Part shown: in pieces, positions 1 through 5,259 of the stretch
How the letters are laid out: each line of letters starts with the position of its first letter
Position numbering within the stretch: position 1 is the first letter of the stretch
Source of the DNA: Lentisphaeria bacterium
GTDB lineage: Bacteria; Verrucomicrobiota; Lentisphaeria; Oligosphaerales; Lenti-02
NCBI GenBank assembly: GCA_023145395.1
Contig: JAGLDW010000386.1
Location: 1-5,259, forward strand
Reading direction: 5' to 3'
DNA: 5,259 nucleotides
Notes under the pieces: model-generated
What the model saw: only the letters and a program-made list of their open reading frames with translations
What the model was told of the DNA's origin: nothing
Databases searched by the model: none
Made by a program: the position numbers and the translations under genes

Positions 1-1
1 G

Positions 2-1087
2 CTGGGCGAGCACAGCGAACCCGCGCTTGTCTTCACGACACTTCGTTTTGGGGATGCTCCGGACCCATCCGGCGTCTTGGCGCAGTGCCCGCCGGGCACC
101 CCCGCCTCGCTAATCCGCAATTTGCTTGGGCATGGCGGGCGCGCGGTGGCGCGCGAGGGCGTAAGCTCGGGCCGAGGCGTATGCCGGGCAAGAGTTCAGT
201 TCGACACCATCTACGGTTGCCCTCACGGCTGCAAGTACTGCGGTGGCGGAAAGGTTGCCATCCTTTTCACCAACCTCGAGGAGTTCGTCGAGAAGCAAGT
301 CATCCCCACGGCAGAAGCGGAGCCGTGGCAGAAGGTGTTCATGTACAATTCGTGTCTCTCCGACACGCCATGTTTCGAGCCGGAGTATGGTCTCTCGAAG
401 CTGCTCGTCGACTACTACGCTTCGACGCGCGACCAGCACTACCTGATCCATACCAAGAGCGCAAATGTGGATTTTCTGTGCGAACTCGATCATCGCGGCC
501 ACACCATCGTGCTGTGGAGCCTCACCTGCGAGACGGCCGCGCGTTTTGTCGAATCCGGCACCGCTTCGCCCGAGGAGCGCATCGAGGCCGCACGCAAGTG
601 CCAGGAGGCAGGCTACCCCATCCGTTTCAAGATCAAGCCCATCGTGCCCGTACGAGGCTGGCGGGACGAGTATCGCCGCATCATTGATTTGCTCTTCGAG
701 CGGACCAGACCCGACAATGTGGGGCTGTTCATGCTCGCTTGGATGAATGTCCAGGAACTGAAATCGTGCATCGACGTGTCATTGCTTGATCCCCTGTACG
801 TGAGAGCTTTGGAGGAGAGCGCTGAATCGATGAAGGGCGTGACCGCCGGCCCATTCCCGAACTGGGTTCGCGCCGAGGTCTACGGCTTCCTCCTTGACGA
901 GATCCGCAGGCACGACAAGGACATCCCCGTCTTTCTGTGCACCGAATCTCCCGAGATGTGGCGTGAGTTCGCACCGCGACTGGGAGTCGATCCGAGCAAC
1001 TATGTGTGTGGTTGCGGCCCGCAGTGTCCACCCGGATTGGAGCGACTGCAGGGCGACATACAGGTTCCGACAGAGGTGCGGGCGTAG
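2..1087 (+). CDS. SplB-like radical SAM protein (spore photoproduct lyase family), 5' partial
   Basis: Radical SAM enzyme resembling spore photoproduct lyase / DNA repair photolyase (SplB). The frame is open from base 2 with coding-like GC-rich third positions, so the true start probably lies outside the window. The first in-window start, TTG at 77, has no ribosome binding site. Numbered from that TTG: the cluster motif CPHGCKYC has Cys48, Cys52 and Cys55 (CxxxCxxC), the ligands of the SAM-binding 4Fe-4S cluster. SCLSD at 92-96 resembles the SplB segment holding the hydrogen-donor Cys, making Cys93 the candidate. TKSANVDFL lies at 126-134. The stretch from SGT (160-162) through ERIEAA (167-172) and AGYP (178-181) to GW (194-195) matches the SplB barrel pattern well. 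The C-terminus has CTES (288-291) and a CGCGPQC cluster (311-317). It is expected to be cytosolic. The family assignment is firm. The substrate is unknown: SplB repairs thymine dimers in spores, but nothing here suggests a spore former, and the relay Tyr after the third Cys is Gly56. Confidence 0.82.
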   Translation: MGEHSEPALVFTTLRFGDAPDPSGVLAQCPPGTPASLIRNLLGHGGRAVAREGVSSGRGVCRARVQFDTIYGCPHGCKYCGGGKVAILFTNLEEFVEKQVIPTAEAEPWQKVFMYNSCLSDTPCFEPEYGLSKLLVDYYASTRDQHYLIHTKSANVDFLCELDHRGHTIVLWSLTCETAARFVESGTASPEERIEAARKCQEAGYPIRFKIKPIVPVRGWRDEYRRIIDLLFERTRPDNVGLFMLAWMNVQELKSCIDVSLLDPLYVRALEESAESMKGVTAGPFPNWVRAEVYGFLLDEIRRHDKDIPVFLCTESPEMWREFAPRLGVDPSNYVCGCGPQCPPGLERLQGDIQVPTEVRA

Positions 1088-1136
1088 GCACTCAGACATG
1101 TTCCACGGCGGCAGATGCCGACCCTTGGTCTTACTT

Positions 1137-1140
1137 GGAG
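1137..1140 (+). promoter_or_regulatory. ribosome binding site of the ceramidase-fold gene
   Basis: GGAG sits five bases before the ATG at 1146. It decides the start: this reading frame is open back to about 894, inside the upstream gene, but only this ATG has a well-placed Shine-Dalgarno and lies just ahead of the conserved domain. Confidence 0.75.
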
Positions 1141-1145
1141 AAACC

Positions 1146-2459
1146 ATGAGAAAATCACAAATGCCGTATCTTGTCGGTGTCGCCAAATGCGATATTACCC
1201 CCCCGGTTGGCATTCGGCTCTGCGGGTTCGCGGCCCGGACCGAGCCTTCCACCGGAGTGTACGATCCTCTTCAGGCCGTGGCGACGGTCATAGACGACGG
1301 CCGGGCCGCAATGGTGATCATCGCGGCCGACCTCCTTGGCTTCTACGACCGCTGCGAGCCCGTGCGGGAGGCGCTGAGCCAAGCGCTGTCTCTCCCGGAG
1401 GCGAACATTGTCCTGGCCGGATCGCACACGCATTGCGGACCGCATATCCGCGAGTTCGACCGGCCCCGCCTCGGCCCGCCAGACCCTGCCTACCTCGCGC
1501 TCCTGACGGAACGGGTGGTGGAAGCCGCCCGCGTCGCCTGGGAGACCCGGTCCGAGGCGCGGCTACAGGTCGGCGTCGGGCAGTGCGACTTTGCCGTTTC
1601 ACGCCGCCGTCTCGGGTCCGATGGCCTCGTGCAGTGGGGACCGGACAAGAATGGTGCCTGCGACCACGAAGTCCCCGTCCTGACCGCCTCGAATGCCTCC
1701 GGCGAACTCTTCGCCATTCTCTACAACTACGCGTGCCATCCCACTAGCCGCGCCGGGCTCCTCGTCGGTGGCGACTACGTTGGTCTTGCCCACGATCGAA
1801 TCGCAGCCCATTTCCCCGATGCAGTTGCCGGCTTTCTCCAGGGCTGCGGCGCCGACCAGAAACCGCTCCCGGTGGATCCTGACGCCACCAGTTTTGTGCC
1901 ACGCGAAGTGGAGGAAGTCCGGTGGCTTGGCAACGACCTCGGCGATGCCGTGGCCAGTGTGATCCGGAGTGGAGAGATGCAGCAGATCTCCGGCCCGCTC
2001 ACCATCCAAAGCCGCACGATTCAGCTCGAAACAGTGGCGCCCGACGTGGAGGAGGCCAAGCGCGTATTGGCGGGAGGTGACAAGCGACTGCGATCATGGG
2101 CTGAACGGCTGATTGACGCTGCGGAACATGGCATCGAACTGGACCGGCACGCCCCCTTCGAAATCCAGACTGTGACATTCGGCCGATCCCTCGCCATGAT
2201 CACGCTCGCCGGCGAGATCACCGTGGAGCACGGGCTGCGCCTGAAACGCGAACTGGGGTCGATGTTTGAAAACGTGCTCGTCGTCGGCTACGCCAATCAC
2301 CTCGCGGGCTACGTGCCTGTCGAACGCCAGATTCCCGAAGGAGGCTACTGCGTCGATTGGGCCAATCGTTTTCACGGGCGCCCGGGCCGCTGGGTGGATG
2401 AGACCGAGCAGCAAATCCACACCGCAATACACGAGATGCTCGAGCACCTCAAGAACTGA
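1146..2459 (+). CDS. neutral/alkaline non-lysosomal ceramidase-fold protein, cytosolic
   Basis: A 437-residue member of the neutral/alkaline ceramidase N-terminal domain family (PF04734 type), metal-dependent amide hydrolases. The opening VGVAKCDITPPVG (10-22) is the family hallmark. Next come a GVYDPL segment (37-42), GSHTHCGP (92-99) with His94 and His96 as likely Zn ligands, NYACHPTS (194-201) with His198, GGDY (208-211), and GCGADQKP (233-240). Further on are AGEITVE (355-361) with Glu357 and GYVP (388-391) with Tyr389, matching the Glu and Tyr Zn ligands of the Pseudomonas enzyme by my from-memory alignment. No signal peptide is visible, unlike secreted ceramidases, so it is probably cytosolic. 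True ceramidases have a catalytic Ser in the 233-240 motif; Lys239 occupies that place here, so ceramide cleavage should not be assumed. It may act on another N-acyl substrate, perhaps a sugar. It lies 58 bases after the radical SAM gene and 76 before the lyase. Fold confidence is high; substrate unknown. Confidence 0.85.
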   Translation: MRKSQMPYLVGVAKCDITPPVGIRLCGFAARTEPSTGVYDPLQAVATVIDDGRAAMVIIAADLLGFYDRCEPVREALSQALSLPEANIVLAGSHTHCGPHIREFDRPRLGPPDPAYLALLTERVVEAARVAWETRSEARLQVGVGQCDFAVSRRRLGSDGLVQWGPDKNGACDHEVPVLTASNASGELFAILYNYACHPTSRAGLLVGGDYVGLAHDRIAAHFPDAVAGFLQGCGADQKPLPVDPDATSFVPREVEEVRWLGNDLGDAVASVIRSGEMQQISGPLTIQSRTIQLETVAPDVEEAKRVLAGGDKRLRSWAERLIDAAEHGIELDRHAPFEIQTVTFGRSLAMITLAGEITVEHGLRLKRELGSMFENVLVVGYANHLAGYVPVERQIPEGGYCVDWANRFHGRPGRWVDETEQQIHTAIHEMLEHLKN

Positions 2460-2467
2460 TTCCGCCC

Positions 2468-2488
2468 CCATTGGCCTTGTGCCGGTGG
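2468..2488 (+). other. intergenic hairpin between the ceramidase-fold and lyase genes
   Basis: Bases 2468-2475 can pair with 2481-2488 around a five-base loop. The stem has eight pairs, two of them G-U, and begins eight bases after the stop codon. No T-run follows, so it is not a normal intrinsic terminator. It could slow decay of the upstream message or be chance in GC-rich DNA. Confidence 0.3.
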
Positions 2489-2521
2489 AGTGATAGATTG
2501 GCGCGAAGACCATTCATTCAT

Positions 2522-2525
2522 GGAG
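2522..2525 (+). promoter_or_regulatory. ribosome binding site of the heparinase-like gene
   Basis: GGAG lies ten bases before the ATG at 2536, slightly long but workable. It favours that ATG over two in-frame alternatives at 2563 and 2578. The latter has a GGAG only one base upstream, which is too close to serve. Confidence 0.6.
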
Positions 2526-2535
2526 ACAGACAGCG

Positions 2536-5211
2536 ATGAAATATAGCGTTCATTCGGGTTTGATGCGGTGGTGGAGTATGCGTCTGTCCCTCGTCCTGGC
2601 GGGAGGTGTCATGATGATCACGAGTGTATCTGGAGACACGATTGATTGGGGCAAGTCCCATCCTGTCCTGACCTATGGTGGGGATGTGCGCCGCCTGACG
2701 AGGAACGTCAAGCATCTCACCGGATTGTCGGAGGCGGAATTGCGGAAGCGCTGGAGTGATCCAGCACGCGAAAAGGAAGGCGCCCTGGCCGTGCGTTCGT
2801 CCTTTGGCCTGTGGCAGGCGACCGGTGATGCCAAGTGGCGCGAGACCGGAGCACGGCTCTGCATTGCGGCGCTGAGGGACTTGCACTCGGTGTCCACGAA
2901 GAGTCTTTGCCAGCGCATCGATGAACGCGGCATCAAGAACCCGGACCATTTTCTGTTGCGCGATGCGTGTCTTCTCTACGCATTTCACTTTCGTCTGACG
3001 CAGGATGCGGAGTCCGCAGAGCGGGCAGGCGCTCTGTTGGCGCGTTTTTCCGAGGCCATTCCGAACTGGCGGATCTACGTGCCTCACTATGGCGCGGACA
3101 AATGGTCGCGCGAGTGCCCGCAGACAACCGAGGGCTTCTACAAGGACTGGGACGCCACGGGTCTCTGGGGCACGTGGATCTACCTGGATCTCGATGCGGC
3201 GACCCCCTTGCTGGAGGCGTACGATCTCATCTACGACAGTGGCGTTCTGCAAGCGAACGAAACGTTGGGAAGCGTGGAGGGAATGCTTCGGCGGCATGTC
3301 CAAGTCCAACGAAACTACGGGCGTGTGCTCAGCAATATGGATGGCGTTCAGATTCGCGGGATTCTGCGTTTTGCCAACGTCCTTCGCGAGCCGGAATGGG
3401 TGCATTTCTGCGCCAAGTGGGTGGCGGATATCTACAAGACGCAATTCTACGCCGATGGCTGGTGGCACGAGGGGACGCCTTCTTATCACAAGCAGATTCA
3501 TCACAACCTGCAGGGCACGGTCAAACGCCATCTTCAAGGGTACTCGGACCCACCGGGGTTTGTGAGTCAGCAGGATGGAGCGCACTACGAAAACTTGGAT
3601 TTCGCGACCATTGTGGGAGGGGCGCTCGACCGTGCCGACGCAGCGCTCAGAGACATCCAGCAACCGAACCGCATCTGCCAGGTGCTGAACGACACCGCGT
3701 TCCCCCAGCCAGTCTGGTGGGCGCCGCCGATGGAGCAGGCGACCTCCCTCCTGTTCGGGTGCATGGGACACGCGATTCTGGGAACCGGCTCGGGCAAGGG
3801 CAACATGGTCCAGGCCTCCCTGAGTTTCGGCGGCACGCATGGACATGAACACTTCGACTGCCTGAGCATGACGCTTTTTGCCAAAGGCCATGAACTGATC
3901 TCGGAAACGCGCTATCGACCACAGGGGATCTCGAACACCACGCGTGAGTGGCATGGGATGACGGCTGGGCATGTGACCGTAGTCGTGGATGGGATGGATC
4001 AGGCGGACCGCCAAAGCGCCGCAGCACAGGGGACGCCCTACCGACGCGAACGACAGCCTGAGGACGCCATCCCGGGAGTTCCCGACTGGCACTACCGCTG
4101 GCAGGGGCATGGCAACGCGCTCAACGATGGCAAGCTGCGCCTGTTCAACGCCGATTTCGAGATGGTCCAGGTCGTGGAGGCCGACGGCGAGCGTGCATAC
4201 GGCGGGCTGGTGGAACTGGAAGCGTACCGGCGAACAATCCTGCTGGTGAAGATCAATGAGGAAGACACCTACGTGGTTGATGTGTTTCGGGTCAAAGGAG
4301 GCAAGACGCACGACTACATGCTGCACTCGTGCCTGGATGTGCCTCACAAGCTCGAGATGTCCATACCGCTCAAACCTGTTGGCGAACCTGGCGCCGTCCT
4401 GCACAAGTACATCGGCAGTCTGCGGAATGCGCGGACGGACGGGCCCTGGCAGGCGACGTTCGCCATGAAGGATGGCAATATGGGCCTACGAACTTTCATG
4501 CTGGCCCAGAAAGGCACGGAAATCATTGCCGGAGACGCACCTGCGATGCGGCGCGAGGGAACCGCTCCCTTCCTGGCAGTCCGTCAACACGATGGGGAAA
4601 GCATCTTCGTGGCGGTTCACCATCCCTTCACGCAGAACTCGCTCGTCCGAAGTGTCGAAGCTGTCTCCCTTAAGGGGGGAGCGTCGGACGGCGTTGCCAT
4701 CCGCATCGTTCTCCCGAATGCCGTGGACACGGTTTTCGTGTCGCAGGGAGCGACGGGACACTTGGCCAGCGCTGACGGGAAAACAGAACTGCGGGGACAC
4801 ATTGGGCACGTTCGCCAGGCGGCAGACGGAAAAGGCTGGCTCTACGCCGTGGACGCCGAACGCCTGCAACACGGAGAAAATGTCACTGGAGGCAGCGGCT
4901 ATGCCGGAATGATCTCCGCGACGCTCCGGGTGGAGGCTGGCGCCGACCGCAACGCGTTTCTCACGGATACGAAAATTCCACTTGGAGACGATCTGGCCGG
5001 ACACACGCTGATGATCGACGAGGGGGGAGTGCTGGTGCAAAGCTTCACCATCGCGCGCATCTCGAGAATCGATGGCAAGACTGCGATCGAGGTCGCCGTC
5101 GAGCCCGGCATGACGATCACACCGGGATTGATCAAGCTCGAGTACTACCCGGGATGGGGAATCCGAGGCAAAGCCCGTTTCCGGATTGCAGGTGCTGCGC
5201 TGACGCGCTGA
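2536..5211 (+). CDS. exported heparinase II/III family protein (polysaccharide lyase-like)
   Basis: Probable polysaccharide lyase that cuts uronic-acid-containing glycans by beta-elimination; 891 residues. A signal peptide is visible: Arg11 and Arg16, a hydrophobic core at 17-31, and likely cleavage after SVSG (30-33). The mature protein should be periplasmic, outer-surface or secreted. Residues about 45-400 are helix-rich, as in the alpha/alpha toroid of these lyases. They include LSNMDG (265-270) with the candidate active-site Asn267, and DGWWHEGTPSYH (307-318), where Tyr317 is the candidate catalytic Tyr, followed by His322 and His323. GGTHGHEHFD (432-441) starts the heparinase II/III-like beta domain (PF07940 type), with His435, His437, His439 and Asp441; one of these His residues is probably catalytic or metal binding. 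From about 600 to the end the sequence looks beta-rich and carries no motif I recognise. The start is set by the GGAG upstream; ATG 2578 would give a shorter, equally good signal peptide. Substrate (glycosaminoglycan, alginate or other) cannot be read from sequence. Confidence 0.82.
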   Translation: MKYSVHSGLMRWWSMRLSLVLAGGVMMITSVSGDTIDWGKSHPVLTYGGDVRRLTRNVKHLTGLSEAELRKRWSDPAREKEGALAVRSSFGLWQATGDAKWRETGARLCIAALRDLHSVSTKSLCQRIDERGIKNPDHFLLRDACLLYAFHFRLTQDAESAERAGALLARFSEAIPNWRIYVPHYGADKWSRECPQTTEGFYKDWDATGLWGTWIYLDLDAATPLLEAYDLIYDSGVLQANETLGSVEGMLRRHVQVQRNYGRVLSNMDGVQIRGILRFANVLREPEWVHFCAKWVADIYKTQFYADGWWHEGTPSYHKQIHHNLQGTVKRHLQGYSDPPGFVSQQDGAHYENLDFATIVGGALDRADAALRDIQQPNRICQVLNDTAFPQPVWWAPPMEQATSLLFGCMGHAILGTGSGKGNMVQASLSFGGTHGHEHFDCLSMTLFAKGHELISETRYRPQGISNTTREWHGMTAGHVTVVVDGMDQADRQSAAAQGTPYRRERQPEDAIPGVPDWHYRWQGHGNALNDGKLRLFNADFEMVQVVEADGERAYGGLVELEAYRRTILLVKINEEDTYVVDVFRVKGGKTHDYMLHSCLDVPHKLEMSIPLKPVGEPGAVLHKYIGSLRNARTDGPWQATFAMKDGNMGLRTFMLAQKGTEIIAGDAPAMRREGTAPFLAVRQHDGESIFVAVHHPFTQNSLVRSVEAVSLKGGASDGVAIRIVLPNAVDTVFVSQGATGHLASADGKTELRGHIGHVRQAADGKGWLYAVDAERLQHGENVTGGSGYAGMISATLRVEAGADRNAFLTDTKIPLGDDLAGHTLMIDEGGVLVQSFTIARISRIDGKTAIEVAVEPGMTITPGLIKLEYYPGWGIRGKARFRIAGAALTR

Positions 5212-5226
5212 GGAACGCCTGGGGAG

Positions 5227-5251
5227 TCCGCAAGTTGCCCTTGCGGAGTTT
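5227..5251 (+). terminator. probable intrinsic terminator after the heparinase-like gene
   Basis: TCCGCAAG at 5227-5234 pairs perfectly with CTTGCGGA at 5240-5247 around a five-base loop, starting 15 bases after the stop codon. The stem is followed by GTTT, a short T-run, so termination may be weak or Rho-assisted. Beyond one G/G mismatch the stem could be extended by A-T and G-U pairs. Its position supports 5211 as the end of the transcription unit. Confidence 0.5.
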
Positions 5252-5259
5252 GCAGTGCG

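Noticed and set aside
77..79. TTG as the true start of the radical SAM gene
   Set aside because: No Shine-Dalgarno precedes it, and the frame upstream to the window edge is open with coding-like third-position bias, so truncation by the window is more likely.
139..154. GCGCGC palindrome with a four-base loop
   Set aside because: It lies inside the coding region of the radical SAM gene and is expected by chance in such GC-rich sequence.
85..687. Overlapping + strand frame of 200 codons inside the radical SAM gene
   Set aside because: It is Arg-rich and without motifs, whereas the frame it shadows has the cluster motif and SplB signatures.
1109..1120. Small CGGC/GCCG hairpin between genes 1 and 2
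   Set aside because: Only four pairs and no T-run, so it is not a terminator.
894..1145. N-terminal extension of the ceramidase-fold gene back into the radical SAM gene
   Set aside because: The extension overlaps a well-supported gene, has no ribosome binding site or family motif, and the GGAG plus ATG at 1146 fit the domain start.
2471..2499. Promoter-like pair TTGGCC and TAGATT, 17 bases apart, before the lyase gene
   Set aside because: Each hexamer matches the sigma-70 consensus at only four of six positions, and the organism's consensus is unknown; it also overlaps the hairpin. It is possible but not supportable.
2518..4404. Open frame of 628 codons on the minus strand, antisense to the lyase gene
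   Set aside because: Its codons are in register with the lyase codons, so it is interrupted only where the sense gene uses TTA, CTA or TCA, which are rare in GC-rich genes. The GTG start lacks support and the product shows no recognisable motif, while the sense frame has clear domains.

Overview
The window is GC-rich by eye and carries three consecutive genes on the + strand. They are a 5'-truncated radical-SAM protein of the spore photoproduct lyase (SplB) type, a cytosolic protein of the neutral/alkaline ceramidase fold, and a large exported polysaccharide-lyase-like protein of the heparinase II/III family. Genes 2 and 3 have GGAG Shine-Dalgarno sequences. This gene mix, with a signal-peptide-bearing heparinase II/III protein beside a ceramidase-like hydrolase, suggests a glycan-degrading Gram-negative bacterium. 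The PVC group (Lentisphaerae, Kiritimatiellota, Verrucomicrobia or Planctomycetes) is my best guess, but it is an inference from gene families; no phylogenetic marker is present.

Layout. Positions 2-1087: SplB-like radical SAM protein, whose frame is already open at the left edge. Positions 1088-1145: a short gap ending in the ribosome binding site of gene 2. Positions 1146-2459: ceramidase-fold protein, 437 residues. Positions 2460-2535: a gap with a small hairpin and the ribosome binding site of gene 3. Positions 2536-5211: heparinase II/III-like protein, 891 residues, with a signal peptide. Positions 5212-5259: trailer with a hairpin that is probably a terminator. No RNA gene, mobile element, CRISPR array or long repeat is visible, and no gene-free stretch exceeds 80 bases.

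How they may work together. Short same-strand gaps, no convincing terminator between genes and a likely terminator after gene 3 fit one transcription unit. The last two genes could form a small catabolic pair: an exported lyase that cuts an acidic polysaccharide and a cytosolic metal hydrolase that acts on a released fragment or on an N-acyl group. The radical-SAM gene has no obvious link to this and may simply be adjacent. The points most worth a second look are changes at expected catalytic positions: Gly in place of a radical-relay Tyr in the SplB-like protein, Lys where ceramidases have their Ser, and Met after the active-site Asn of the lyase. I see no clear evidence for a wholly new system.
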